DNA of 64,000 nucleotides from Agathobaculum hominis (GCF_014288055.1 NZ_JACOPK010000003.1:62001-126000), one strand, 5' to 3'; positions 16,629 to 25,604 are shown, counted from the stretch's first letter. Made by a program: numbers and translations. The notes: generated by a model from the sequence alone, not told the origin.

Positions 16629-18023
16629 TCAGACGAGGTGAAACAGGTCGATCAGAAAGACCCATGCCAGCCCGTAATAGGTAACGACAGCGACAAGGTC
16701 GTTGATGGTCGTAATGAGCGGACCGGAGGCGACCGCCGGGTCAATCTTGACTTTATGGAACAGCATCGGAACGAGCGTGCCGACCAGACTGGAAATGACA
16801 ATGGCGGCGAGGAGCGAGAGACCGACGCAGCCCGAGATCAGAAACGCATTTGCGGCAGAATAGCCCTTGAACAGCACGATGTAAACGCCCAGAAAAACGA
16901 GCGCCATCACGCCGAGCAGCGCGCCGTTGCAGGAGCCGACCTTCATCTCCTTCGCGGCCAGATGCAGCTTGTCCTTCGCGCTCAGATTTTCGTCCATCAG
17001 TACGCGGATCGTGACCGCCAGAGACTGCGTGCCGACGTTGCCGGCCATGTCCAGAATGAGCGACTGGAAGCAGATGACGACCGGCAGCACGGCAACAACG
17101 CCCTCGAACGCGCCGACGACCGTGGAAACGCCCATGCCGAGAAAGAGCAGGATGATCAGCCACGGCAGACGCTTTTTGATGCTCTCCGCGATCGTTTCGT
17201 TCAGATCTTCCTCTGCGGACAGACCGGCGAGCTTTGCATAGTCCTCGCCCAGCTCGTCATCGACGGCCTCGACAACGTCCTGCGCGGTGATGATGCCGAT
17301 GATCTTTTTGTCCCGGTTCAGAACCGGCAGGGAGTCCTCGGCGTAATCCTTGATCTTTTCGATGCTGTCCGAAATCTTCTCGTGGTCGAGCAGATAAGGA
17401 TAGGCGTAGCTGATGAGCGAATCCAGCGGCACGTTTTCCCGCGCAACGATCAGATCCTTGAGGTCGATCGCGCCGCAGAAGCGGTTTCGACCGTCGACGA
17501 CATAGATCGTTGCGATATTGTCGTTTTCACCGGCCTGCCGAACCAGCTCGTGCATGGCCTGGCGAATGGTAAGGCTCTGGTGGATGCAGATGTAATTGGT
17601 GGTGATGAGACTGCCGACCTCGTCGTCATCATAGGAATTGATGAGCAGGATCGCGGCCTTGGTCTGGTCGTCGATCATCGGGCGCAGCTTGACCTTGACG
17701 CTTTCGTCGATGTTCTCCCACAGGTCGACCGCGTCGTCCGCGTCCATTTCGTTGATGATCGCGGACAGCTTGTCGATGCCGATCTCGTCGACGTACTCGA
17801 CCGGATCGTCAATGTAGGAGATGATCTCGGCCAGCCATTCCGCGTCCAGTGCGCTGTACAGCAGGTTGCGCTCGGCACGGTTCAGATATTTCAGACTCTG
17901 CGCGATGTCGTTGTCGTGGTAATCCCGCAGCTGCTCCCGCATTTCCTCCATGGAGGGCGAGGAGCGGATGATCCTGAGGATCTTTTCTGCGAAGATCGGT
18001 TCCTTTAATACTTCCTTCTTCAT
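16629..18023 (-). CDS. mgtE: Magnesium transporter MgtE
   Basis: A 464-residue MgtE. An N-terminal helical domain (about 1-130), two CBS domains (about 130-255; VDGRNRFCGAIDLKDLI and DKKIIGIITAQDVVEAVDDE) and five C-terminal membrane segments with the pore motif SLILDMAGNVGTQSLAV are all present. MgtE is a Mg2+-gated channel that closes when cytosolic Mg2+ is high. The start was placed at MKKEVLKEP because AAGGAGG precedes it; a longer in-frame version would run into the leader. A 228-base leader with its own short reading frame and nested pairing precedes it. Confidence 0.95.
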   Translation of the reverse strand: MKKEVLKEPIFAEKILRIIRSSPSMEEMREQLRDYHDNDIAQSLKYLNRAERNLLYSALDAEWLAEIISYIDDPVEYVDEIGIDKLSAIINEMDADDAVDLWENIDESVKVKLRPMIDDQTKAAILLINSYDDDEVGSLITTNYICIHQSLTIRQAMHELVRQAGENDNIATIYVVDGRNRFCGAIDLKDLIVARENVPLDSLISYAYPYLLDHEKISDSIEKIKDYAEDSLPVLNRDKKIIGIITAQDVVEAVDDELGEDYAKLAGLSAEEDLNETIAESIKKRLPWLIILLFLGMGVSTVVGAFEGVVAVLPVVICFQSLILDMAGNVGTQSLAVTIRVLMDENLSAKDKLHLAAKEMKVGSCNGALLGVMALVFLGVYIVLFKGYSAANAFLISGCVGLSLLAAIVISSLVGTLVPMLFHKVKIDPAVASGPLITTINDLVAVVTYYGLAWVFLIDLFHLV

Positions 18024-18251
18024 GATAAAGCCTCCTTCCGCCCCTGAAAAGGGCGTAAAAAATCCACCGTAACAGATACAGCGACACAAACATCAGTTGT
18101 GGACTTGTTCATCACGATGGAGCGAGGCTCAGCGCTTATTCAAAAGAGGATGCCTGCGGACGCCGGAAGAGCGAGGTCTGTATCCATCGTCGTATGTACA
18201 ATTCGTCTGTCACAACTGTCCATAGGGCTTGCCTCCTTTTGTTTGTTTTTC
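18024..18251 (-). promoter_or_regulatory. Structured leader of mgtE
   Basis: The predicted transcript from about 18251 to the mgtE start has two nested long-range pairings: CAGTTGTG (18211-18218) with CACAACTG (18094-18101), and inside it ACGATGGA with TCCATCGT on either side of the short frame. A CGCCC/GGGGCG hairpin lies directly before the mgtE ribosome site. I do not see M-box riboswitch core motifs. A Mg2+- or translation-responsive leader is an inference. Confidence 0.5.
18140..18223 (-). CDS. 27-residue leader-peptide candidate before mgtE
   Basis: ATG is 8 bases after a perfect AAGGAGG (18232-18238), only about 28 bases from the predicted transcription start. The product begins MDSCDRRIVHTTMDTD and ends ASAGILF. 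It shows no similarity I recognise; it has acidic residues near the start but no proline run like MgtL. It lies inside the two nested pairings of the leader, so its translation would disturb them. Confidence 0.45.
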   Translation of the reverse strand: MDSCDRRIVHTTMDTDLALPASAGILF

Positions 18252-18257
18252 GCAATG

Positions 18258-18286
18258 ATTATAGCACTGCTGCAGTAGATTTTCAA
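18258..18286 (-). promoter_or_regulatory. Promoter of the mgtE leader
   Basis: Minus strand TTGAAA (18286-18281), a 17-base spacer and TATAAT (18263-18258). Confidence 0.75.
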
Positions 18287-18417
18287 GGTGTTTTTCGTAT
18301 TTTTTACATCGGGAGCATACGTTAAGCCGCTGCATGTTTTCGACGTATGGACTGGTGCAGCGCCGGGATATATGGTATACTCAGCTTAGCAGATCAACGG
18401 GAAAGCAGTGAGCATTT

Positions 18418-18999
18418 ATGCGCATCAGACAGCAGAAGCAGATCGGGATGTTCCTCGCCGAGAGCTTCGGCGGCGACCGAGGCGGCGCTCTTTTCGCCCG
18501 GCAGGAGGAAATCCTGCAAGAAATCATACGGAACACGCAGAACCGGTCGAAAAACCAGAGGAAAACGCTCGTTCAGACCATCCTGCCGCGCATCGCGCTG
18601 TACAAGGCCATGCAGGAGAGCCTGCCGGAGGCGGAGACGCATGCGCAGATGCGGCGCTACATGCTGGAACGGGTCGCGGCGCAGAAACACGCGGAAATGA
18701 TGAGGATGGAGGCAATACCGGGGTTTTACGCGCTTTACAGTCGCATTTTTCTGCGAGTCGTGCGAAGTTCTGACCTCTGGGAGAGTGAGCAGGAGCACGG
18801 AACGGACGGCTTCTCCGTCACGATGAAAAAATGCCTCTGGCACACGGCCTGCGTGGAAAACGGCTGCGCGGAGCTGTGCCGCCTGTTCTGCGATGTGGAC
18901 GACGTGACGTATGGCGGCCTGTGCAAGCTCGGCTTTGCGAGAACGAAAACCCTGGGCTACGGCGCTGACTGCTGCGATTTCCGGTTTTGCAGGAAATAA
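18418..18999 (+). CDS. L-2-amino-thiazoline-4-carboxylic acid hydrolase-like protein
   Basis: A 193-residue protein. The C-terminal half carries the family pattern of scattered Cys and acidic residues: TACVENGCAELCRLFCDVDD, then LCKLGFARTKTLGYGADCCD. Members of this Pfam family (ATC hydrolase) are named after an enzyme that opens a thiazoline ring to give cysteine, but most are uncharacterised. The N-terminal half is helical and charged. A small exported protein gene follows after 27 bases. Confidence 0.7.
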   Translation: MRIRQQKQIGMFLAESFGGDRGGALFARQEEILQEIIRNTQNRSKNQRKTLVQTILPRIALYKAMQESLPEAETHAQMRRYMLERVAAQKHAEMMRMEAIPGFYALYSRIFLRVVRSSDLWESEQEHGTDGFSVTMKKCLWHTACVENGCAELCRLFCDVDDVTYGGLCKLGFARTKTLGYGADCCDFRFCRK

Positions 19000-19026
19000 C
19001 CGCTTTCTTTGAAAGGAGCAGCGACA

Positions 19027-19326
19027 ATGAAAAAATGGAAAAAAGTTTTGCTGGCAGCTGTGCTTTTACTGGCGGTCGGTGGATATGCTGCGTTTGTGAA
19101 GATAAGCTATTACCCGATGGGAGGAAAGGTCACGACTGTTGACAAGTATCAATCTGGAGATAAGTACTATATTGTAGTTGAAGAAGCGACCGGAACAGAA
19201 TTTACTTTACTCTGTCCTGAAAGTGAATACGACAAAGTAAATGCTGGAGATGAGGTGTATTGTGAGCGCGATCAGAGTATTGTCACACATAAAGGTGAAG
19301 TGCACAGAATAGAGAAAGACAACTGA
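19027..19326 (+). CDS. Small exported or membrane-anchored hypothetical protein
   Basis: A 99-residue protein with an N-terminal signal or anchor (MKKWKKVLLAAVLLLAVGGY) and a beta-rich outer part containing GDKYYIVVEE and TLLCPESEYDKVNAGDEVYC. The start at MKKWKK follows AAAGGAGC. Base composition is clearly more AT-rich than both neighbours, which suggests acquisition by transfer. No function can be assigned. Confidence 0.65.
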   Translation: MKKWKKVLLAAVLLLAVGGYAAFVKISYYPMGGKVTTVDKYQSGDKYYIVVEEATGTEFTLLCPESEYDKVNAGDEVYCERDQSIVTHKGEVHRIEKDN

Positions 19327-19351
19327 AAAATACCATATGGAGGGAAAAACA

Positions 19352-20524
19352 ATGAAAAAGCTTCGTGTCGGCGTCATCGGCATCGGTGACATCAGCAATG
19401 TATATCTGAACAATCTGAAAAAATATGATGCGGTGGAGGTCGTGGCGTGCGCGTCGCGCGGTCTGGAAAAGGCGCAGCGCAAGGCCGCGGAGCACGGCAT
19501 CCCGAAGGCCTATGCGTCCGGCATGGAGCTGATCGCGGACCCGGACATCGACCTCGTGCTCAACCTGACCACGCCGCAGGCGCACTATGAGTACAACCTC
19601 GCCGCGCTCAAGGCCGGCAAGCACGTCTACACGGAAAAGCCCCTCGCCATGACGTTCGCGGAGGGCAAAGAGCTGGTCGAGCTCGCGAAGGAAAAGGGCC
19701 TGCTCATCGGCTGCGCCCCGGATACCTTCCTCGGCGGCCGCCTTCAGAACATCCGTGAGCTGATCGACAGCGGAAGGCTCGGCAGGATCACGGGCGGCGG
19801 CGCGTGGTTTGTCGGTCACGGCCACGAATTCCATCATCCGGCCCCGGCGTTCTTCTATCAGCCGGGCGCAGGCCCGCTGTACGACATGGGGCCGTATTAT
19901 GTGACCGCGCTGCTCAGCCTGCTGGGCCCGGTGCGCCGGGTCTGCGCGATGGCGACCCGTGCCGCGCAGACGCGCACCGTGCCGTCCGGCCCGGCAAAGG
20001 GAACGGTGCTGCCGGTCGATGTGGACACGCACATCAACGCCATTCTCGAGTTCTGCTCGGGCGCGCAGGTGACGCTGACGTGCAGCTTTGACGTCTGGGA
20101 CAGCGAGCTTCCGCGCATGGAGCTTTACGGCACCGAGGGTACGGTGCTCATCGACGAAAAGGACCCGATCGCAGGCCCGAACCTGTTCGGCGGCGACACG
20201 CTGATGCGCACGCCGGGCGAATACCGCTGGGCCGACCCTGAACGCCGCCCGGAGAATGTAGATACGCCGTGGCCGGTCGTACCGAACTGCCATCCGTTCA
20301 ACTCGGTCAGCCATGCGGAAAATCCGCGCGGTATCGGTCTGGTCGATCTGGCGTATGCGCTTCAGAACGGCCGCACGCCGCGCGCCTCGGGCGACATGGC
20401 GCTGCATTCGCTCGAGGTGATGGAGTGCATCCTGAGGAGCGCCCGCGAGCACGTTTTCTGCGAGACTACGACCACGTTCGAGCAGCCGAAGGCGCTGCCG
20501 CTGAGCTTCCCGGAGGAAAACTGA
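19352..20524 (+). CDS. Gfo/Idh/MocA-family NAD(P)-dependent oxidoreductase
   Basis: A 390-residue protein. The N-terminal Rossmann fold begins LRVGVIGIGDISNVYL, the family signature EKPLAMTFAEGKELVELAKE is intact, and the C-terminal alpha/beta domain is complete. Members oxidise or reduce sugars, inositols and related compounds. The start was chosen at MKKLRVG because GGAGGG sits 7 bases upstream. It is 25 bases after the small exported gene and ends in a clear terminator; substrate unknown. Confidence 0.9.
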   Translation: MKKLRVGVIGIGDISNVYLNNLKKYDAVEVVACASRGLEKAQRKAAEHGIPKAYASGMELIADPDIDLVLNLTTPQAHYEYNLAALKAGKHVYTEKPLAMTFAEGKELVELAKEKGLLIGCAPDTFLGGRLQNIRELIDSGRLGRITGGGAWFVGHGHEFHHPAPAFFYQPGAGPLYDMGPYYVTALLSLLGPVRRVCAMATRAAQTRTVPSGPAKGTVLPVDVDTHINAILEFCSGAQVTLTCSFDVWDSELPRMELYGTEGTVLIDEKDPIAGPNLFGGDTLMRTPGEYRWADPERRPENVDTPWPVVPNCHPFNSVSHAENPRGIGLVDLAYALQNGRTPRASGDMALHSLEVMECILRSAREHVFCETTTTFEQPKALPLSFPEEN

Positions 20525-20552
20525 TACGCCATATAAAGAAAGAGCGCCGATC

Positions 20553-20580
20553 AGCCGCAGGCTTACGCCTGCGGCTGTTT
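20553..20580. terminator. Terminator between convergent oxidoreductase and LysR genes
   Basis: AGCCGCAGGC and GCCTGCGGCT around TTAC, followed by GTTTTCTTT. Confidence 0.85.
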
Positions 20581-20583
20581 TCT

Positions 20584-21489
20584 TTAGTCTATGGACAAAT
20601 GCTTTTTCAGCGCCGCGACATAGGATACGGCATAACGGCTGAGCACCACGTTTTTCTTGCGGATGAGTCCGATGCGCATGCTGCCGTCCATGTCGAGCGG
20701 GCGCGCGATGATGCTCGGGCTGTTGAGCTTTTGGTCGATGATGCCCGAGCTGACCGTGAAGCCGTTCAGGCCGATGACAAGGCTGAACAGCGTGGCACGG
20801 TCGCGCACCTGTATGGTTTTCGGCATATCGAGCATGCTCAGCAGCTCCTCGGAAAAATAGAACGAGTTGCGCTCGCCCTGCTCGAACACAAGGTAGGGGT
20901 AGGGGCGCAGCTCATCGAGCGTGATGCGCGCCCTGGCGGCGAGCGGGTGGTCTCTGCTGATGAAAACGTGCGGCTCGGCGGTGAACAGCTCCTCGAACAC
21001 AAGCTCGTTCTTGCGCAGCAGCTTGGAGAGCACGCTCTCGTTGCTCTCGCACAGGTAGAGCAGACCGAGCTCGCTCCGGCCGGAGGAAACATCGTCGATG
21101 ATCTCGCCGGTCTGCGTCTCACGCAGGATGAAGCTGTACCGGTCGGCGTCGTACTGCTGCACTACATCGACAAAGGCGTTGACCGCGAACGAATAATGCT
21201 GGCACGACACGCAGAACCGAGGATCGCGCCGCCGGCCCGCGCCGAAGTGCTCCTGCATGATGTCGGCCTGCTCGAGCAGCATCCGGGCGAACGAGAGCAG
21301 CTCCTCGCCCTCGCGCGTGACGGCAACGCCCTTGTTCGAGCGAACGAAGGCGGTCACGCCCATTTCCTTCTCCAGATTGTGGATAGCAGCACTCAGGCTC
21401 GGCTGCGAGATGAAAAGCCGTTCGGCCGCGTCGGTGATGCTGCCGCATTCGGCCACGGCGACAAGATAGGCAAGCTGCTGCAATGTCAT
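20584..21489 (-). CDS. LysR-family transcriptional regulator
   Basis: A 301-residue LysR protein. The HTH is in MTLQQLAYLVAVAECGSITD and ERLFISQPSLSAAIHNLEKE, followed by a complete effector domain. The start is at MTLQQ, the usual LysR beginning, with a modest GAGG upstream; longer in-frame extensions have no ribosome site. It is divergent from the GntR gene at 21776, so cross-control is possible. Confidence 0.9.
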   Translation of the reverse strand: MTLQQLAYLVAVAECGSITDAAERLFISQPSLSAAIHNLEKEMGVTAFVRSNKGVAVTREGEELLSFARMLLEQADIMQEHFGAGRRRDPRFCVSCQHYSFAVNAFVDVVQQYDADRYSFILRETQTGEIIDDVSSGRSELGLLYLCESNESVLSKLLRKNELVFEELFTAEPHVFISRDHPLAARARITLDELRPYPYLVFEQGERNSFYFSEELLSMLDMPKTIQVRDRATLFSLVIGLNGFTVSSGIIDQKLNSPSIIARPLDMDGSMRIGLIRKKNVVLSRYAVSYVAALKKHLSID

Positions 21490-21661
21490 GAAAAGAGCCT
21501 CTTTCTGGCGCGGAGCGCCGGGATATAGCCACATCATACGCTGTCTGGGCACTGATGTCAATGTGCGCTTTCGACTTTTTCTGCGGCGTTTTGCAGGAAT
21601 GTCCCTGTGATGCACAACCGGGCGCGTGGCGAACGGAGTCGGTCTTTTCGTGATTACGCTC

Positions 21662-21689
21662 TTGCAAAGCGGCATGGATGCTGTATAAT
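21662..21689 (+). promoter_or_regulatory. Promoter of the GntR gene
   Basis: TTGCAA, a 16-base spacer and TATAAT. The remaining 21490-21775 gap shows no other clear element. Confidence 0.65.
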
Positions 21690-21775
21690 TTTAGATGGAC
21701 AGAGCGTACCAAAAAGAAAGAAAAAACTGGCATATCGCATGAACGGGTCGTGCGGATGCAGTCGGGAGGACGAAA

Positions 21776-22492
21776 ATGAGAGGGAAATCTTCCGCTTTGC
21801 GCGCAAAAGAGGAATTTCTTGCGCTGTATCATGATGGAGCGTTCGAAGCAGGGACCAAAATACCGTCCGAGTCCAGCATGGCGGAAATGCTCGGCGTAAG
21901 CCGGGAGACCTGGCGCAAGGCGCTCGGCCTGCTGCGCGGCGAGGGCGTGCTGTATTCCAGACACGGCTCGGGCACTTATCTTCAGGAGCCGTCGCATCGC
22001 ATCACGAATGACCTTTCGCAGCTGAAAAGCATGTCTAAGATGATCGCGGAGGCCGGACTGCGCGAGCAGGGCTCGTGCATGACCTGTACGGTCGGCACGG
22101 CGCCGGAGGAGGTCTGCCGGTTTTTCGAAGCGCCGGAAACAGCCGAGTTTGCGATCATTCAGCATATCCGCCGCACTGAGAAGGATGTGATCGCGGTCAG
22201 TCTGGGGTACCTGCCGGAAAAATACGCCGAAAAGATGCATGGCGCAATCCCGCAGTCGCTGTTTGCCTTCCTCGAGGAGAGTGAGGGGATCTATATCAGC
22301 CGCGCGAGCACCGAGCTGTTTATCCCGGCAGAGAATGACCCGCTGTGCGAAATGCTCCGTCTGCGCGAGGGTCAGAGCGCGTTCGGCTTCAGACAGTGTC
22401 ATTACGACTCGCGCGGCAACCCGACGCTGTATTCGGTCGATTATCTGCGCAGCGACCTGTTTCATTTCACGATCATGAGAATACGGCCGTAA
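21776..22492 (+). CDS. GntR-family regulator with UTRA domain
   Basis: A 238-residue HutC/UTRA-type regulator. The winged helix spans residues 1-75 (GTKIPSESSMAEMLGVSRET, then GLLRGEGVLYSRHGSGTYLQ), and residues 95-235 form the UTRA ligand domain. Such proteins usually sense sugars or amino compounds and control an adjacent uptake operon. Here the next thing downstream is only a scrap of a sugar ABC ATPase, so the target operon appears lost. Confidence 0.9.
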   Translation: MRGKSSALRAKEEFLALYHDGAFEAGTKIPSESSMAEMLGVSRETWRKALGLLRGEGVLYSRHGSGTYLQEPSHRITNDLSQLKSMSKMIAEAGLREQGSCMTCTVGTAPEEVCRFFEAPETAEFAIIQHIRRTEKDVIAVSLGYLPEKYAEKMHGAIPQSLFAFLEESEGIYISRASTELFIPAENDPLCEMLRLREGQSAFGFRQCHYDSRGNPTLYSVDYLRSDLFHFTIMRIRP

Positions 22493-22510
22493 AAACGGCA
22501 TAAATCAGGC

Positions 22511-22544
22511 AGCCGAAGCAGGAGGCAAACTGCTTCGGCTTTTT
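22511..22544 (+). terminator. Terminator after the GntR gene
   Basis: AGCCGAAGCAG and CTGCTTCGGCT form an 11-bp stem with TTTTT after it. Confidence 0.9.
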
Positions 22545-22616
22545 GCTGTCTGTCGGAAACCCTGCGGAGATTTTGTGCGATGTGTATGCGGCTTGGGGCA
22601 GGGTGCATCAAGGTGT

Positions 22617-22785
22617 GCCGGTCTGGTAGGCGCAGGCCGAAGCGAGGTCATGCGCGCGATCTTCGGTCTCGACCCCATTACCTCCGGTTCGGTTTACCTG
22701 AACGGTCGGGAAGTCCACATCAAGAACACGCGCGACGCCATCAACCACGGCATCGCAATGGTAAACGAGGACCGCCGCACCTATT
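22617..22785 (+). pseudogene. Remnant of a sugar ABC transporter ATPase (RbsA/MglA type)
   Basis: A 56-codon fragment matches only the start of the second nucleotide-binding domain of ribose/galactose-type ATPases: GLVGAGRSEVMRAIFGLDPI, SGSVYLNG and NHGIAMVNEDRRTY. Both ends are cut off, where a full protein has about 500 residues. By chance it is in frame with the membrane protein starting at 22926, giving a misleading fused reading frame. Confidence 0.85.
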
Positions 22786-22925
22786 CGTCCTCCTTTTTGC
22801 TGCTTGTCAATCTGCACAATACAGACTGCGTATTTTCTTTTTTTTTATTGCGTTTCCACTATGAAATATCTCCCTTATATGCTATACTGAGGTTAGCCAT
22901 CAAAGGCAGGAAAGAGGTGTTTCGC

Positions 22926-24407
22926 ATGAACGAACAGGAAAAAACCACGATGAACATCATCGAACCGGAGGGGCTGTCGAGCTGTGGGGCGGACAGCGGC
23001 ACATGGTGCGGTCAGGCGCTCACGCGCGTGCTGATCGGCATGACCCTCACGGGACTGACACTGAATGTGCTGTGCCTGAATTACATTCTCCCGGCGATCG
23101 GCATGGTGTTTCTGCTGGTCGGCCTTCGCGCACTGCGCCGGGAAAACGCAGGCTTCAAGGGCGGCTATGTCATCGCCATCATCCGCACGTTCTACATTAC
23201 CGTGTGGATGATACTGGATACGACGATCTATGCGGATGTGCTGACGGGGACAACGGCCGCAGTGGTGCTGACGTTGTTTAATCTGGTGATAGTGCTGGCG
23301 CAGGTGGTCTGCCTGTGGAGCGGCCTGAAGGCGCTGCGGCAGAAGGCAGGCTTTGAGGCGAAATGCGGTGCGGCCGCCGCGCTGATCGTATGGAATGTCG
23401 TGCTGTGCGCGCTCGGTGTGATGAACTGGAGCGGCTGGATTGTGTTCGGCATCATCATGATTGTCCTGTACATCATCATCATGCGCAGGCTGTTCGCGCT
23501 CGCAGGCGAGCTGGATAACGCAGGCTGCACGATCACGCCCGTTCCGGTCAGGGTGAAGGACTGGCAGCTCGTGCTGTCGCTCGCCGTGCTCCTCGCGGCA
23601 GGCATGGTCTGCGGCTATGCGTTCGGCGGCAGCTATCCGATGGAGTGGACGCCGCTCGATAATTCGGCGCAGGCCGAGGTGCAGAGCACAAAGGCGAAGC
23701 TGCTCGAGCTCGGCTTTCCCGAGGCGGTGCTGAACGACCTCAGTGCGGAGGACATCGCCTCGTGCGAGGGCGCGACGCAGATTTTGAGCCGCACGGAGGA
23801 CAAGCCGGTGAACGACGGCAGGGAAGTGACGACGCAGACCGGCGAAAACAGCTATCAAATCGACACGGTGTACGATGCGAAGGAGCTGCGCCTGACCGGC
23901 GTGGCGGTCCGCGTGAAGCAGACCGACGGCACGGAAAGATGGATCATCTTCCATCACTTCCTCTGGACGCAGCCGATGAACTACTACGGCACCGAGGCAG
24001 TTCAGCTGTGGCCGAGCGGGCAGAGTGACTGGTGGCCGGACGGCGACGCGACCGGCCGTGTGCTGTGCGGAAGGGACGGTCAGACGCTTACGGCGGCGTA
24101 CCACTCGCTCGGCATGCAGGACACCTTCACGACCGACTTTTTCGGCAATTCGCAGAGCAGCAGCAACTTGACCGGCACGTTCTCCATGCCGCGCGGCAGC
24201 GAAAATCAGCGTGGCTACGTCTGCCTCCCGATACAGATCGCGCAGGAGGATACTTACGTCAACAGCTGGGTCAACTACACGCATCAGAACACCTGGGTGC
24301 AGTACCCGGCGCGGACTGCGAGGGACAGCATGTGGAGCAGCAGCGCGTTCAAGACCGTCCAGTTCGCGCTTCAGTTCGACGCGACAGAGGGCAGAATGCT
24401 GTACTGA
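22926..24407 (+). CDS. Hypothetical membrane protein with C-terminal outer domain
   Basis: A 493-residue protein. About six hydrophobic segments lie in residues 30-235 (for example VLIGMTLTGLTLNVLCLNYI and VLSLAVLLAAGMVCGYAFGG). A soluble domain of about 250 residues follows, rich in Trp, Tyr and Gly, with a beta-type pattern and no motif I recognise. The true start is taken at MNEQEK after GGAAAGAGGTG; the frame upstream belongs to the decayed ABC ATPase. Function unknown. Confidence 0.7.
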   Translation: MNEQEKTTMNIIEPEGLSSCGADSGTWCGQALTRVLIGMTLTGLTLNVLCLNYILPAIGMVFLLVGLRALRRENAGFKGGYVIAIIRTFYITVWMILDTTIYADVLTGTTAAVVLTLFNLVIVLAQVVCLWSGLKALRQKAGFEAKCGAAAALIVWNVVLCALGVMNWSGWIVFGIIMIVLYIIIMRRLFALAGELDNAGCTITPVPVRVKDWQLVLSLAVLLAAGMVCGYAFGGSYPMEWTPLDNSAQAEVQSTKAKLLELGFPEAVLNDLSAEDIASCEGATQILSRTEDKPVNDGREVTTQTGENSYQIDTVYDAKELRLTGVAVRVKQTDGTERWIIFHHFLWTQPMNYYGTEAVQLWPSGQSDWWPDGDATGRVLCGRDGQTLTAAYHSLGMQDTFTTDFFGNSQSSSNLTGTFSMPRGSENQRGYVCLPIQIAQEDTYVNSWVNYTHQNTWVQYPARTARDSMWSSSAFKTVQFALQFDATEGRMLY

Positions 24408-24427
24408 GCACGGTAATTCGATACAAA

Positions 24428-24467
24428 AGCAGGGCGTTTCCAAAGAAGGGAACGCCCTGCTGATTTT
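24428..24467. terminator. Bidirectional terminator
   Basis: AGCAGGGCGTT and AACGCCCTGCT pair around a short loop, with ATTTTT on the right, between convergent genes. Confidence 0.85.
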
Positions 24468-24901
24468 TACCATTCATCCATATCGCTGAAGATTTCCCCC
24501 TCCATAGCGGAGATCTCGGCGGCAGGGATGACGGTGCCGTCCTGCATGATGATGCGCCGGGCGGCAGGGTCGAGCTTGCGCACAACGCCGGTCACGGTCA
24601 GATACGCGCCGCCCTCCTTGCGCTCGTCGGGTCTGAAATAGGTGATGCTGACGGTCGGACGGCTGTCGAGCGTATCCATCAGACGGCGGTACCGGCGGTT
24701 GAGCATCTCGATCGTGCCCTCGTCGAGCTCGATCTTCCGCTCGGTCAGACGCTGCGTTTCACGGATGGTATCGGCGTAGCCGGAGAGCGCCGCGAAGGGC
24801 GCGAACTGAAACGCGCGGTCGGACAGCGGCATCCGCGGATGGCTGCGCGAAACATGATGCGGATGGTCGATGATGTCATCGTATTTCGGGTTGTAGGCCA
24901 T
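24467..24901 (-). CDS. YolD-like protein
   Basis: A 144-residue protein of the YolD-like family. The signature HPRMPLSDRAFQFAPFAALS is near the N-terminus, a helical region RKIELDEGTIEMLNRRYRRL follows, then a beta-rich tail. YolD-like proteins are steadily found next to UvrX/UmuC-type Y-family polymerases and are thought to be UmuD-like partners. Here it lies downstream of such a polymerase on the same strand, with a YgjV-like gene between them. Confidence 0.8.
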   Translation of the reverse strand: MAYNPKYDDIIDHPHHVSRSHPRMPLSDRAFQFAPFAALSGYADTIRETQRLTERKIELDEGTIEMLNRRYRRLMDTLDSRPTVSITYFRPDERKEGGAYLTVTGVVRKLDPAARRIIMQDGTVIPAAEISAMEGEIFSDMDEW

Positions 24902-24943
24902 AAGACACCTGCTTTCTTCTCGGGCACGCGGAACAGGCTGCGG

Positions 24944-25486
24944 TCATTCCTGCGCCGCTCGACTGACTTCGGCGCTGCTGCTCTGCCCGCCGAGGCTTTT
25001 CCAGCCGTAGCGGAAGATCGAGAGGAGGATGGAGGCTTCGGTCGCGATCTCGTCCAGAATGCCGGCCCACGAGCCGATGATGATGTCGTATGCGATCCAG
25101 AGCGGCGAGTTGATGAACATGCCGACCGAGCGGATGGTGCGGGCATTATAGGTGTAGCCGCCGATGGTCGTGGCGATGTTCGCCGCGACAGGGAGGACGG
25201 ACAGCCATCCCGACCAGGTGAAAACAAGGGCGAGGATCTGGAGCACGCAGATGGCCGCGCCCATGGCGCGGCTGCGCAGGAAATCGTATCTGCTGCTCAG
25301 ACAGAAGGAGCGGAAGGTGTTGATCAGATAGCTGACGGCGCCGGTAGCTGCGCCGAGCAGGAACAGATGGGCGGTGTAGCAGAGATAGGACAGAAACTGC
25401 ACGCGAAACAGCTGCCTGTTGTCCCGGCACTGATAGGACGCGAAGAACAGCGCGGTCCCGAACAGTCCGACGAGCTGTGCAAACAT
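24944..25486 (-). CDS. YgjV-family inner membrane protein
   Basis: A 180-residue protein with about five or six hydrophobic segments, beginning LVGLFGTALFFASYQCRDNR and containing GYTYNARTIRSVGMFINSPL and WIAYDIIIGSW, the pattern of YgjV/Imp proteins. Function is not established. It is unusual between a Y-family polymerase and its YolD partner, and may simply be inserted there. Confidence 0.75.
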   Translation of the reverse strand: MFAQLVGLFGTALFFASYQCRDNRQLFRVQFLSYLCYTAHLFLLGAATGAVSYLINTFRSFCLSSRYDFLRSRAMGAAICVLQILALVFTWSGWLSVLPVAANIATTIGGYTYNARTIRSVGMFINSPLWIAYDIIIGSWAGILDEIATEASILLSIFRYGWKSLGGQSSSAEVSRAAQE

Positions 25487-25604
25487 AAAAAAGGTTCTCG
25501 CTTTCTTTGGTGATCGAGTACATGAAAATGCGCTGCATTTATCGTATCATATTGCAGAAATTATTGCAAGTTTGCGGCGCTGCGGCGCAGAACAGGCCGC
25601 ATAT

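Noticed and set aside
18024..18251. M-box riboswitch before mgtE
   Set aside because: The conserved M-box core sequences are not visible; a structured leader is reported instead without a family name.
22575..24407. A single 610-residue ATPase-membrane fusion protein
   Set aside because: The first part is a truncated ABC ATPase piece without a proper start; the real gene begins at 22926 after a good ribosome site.
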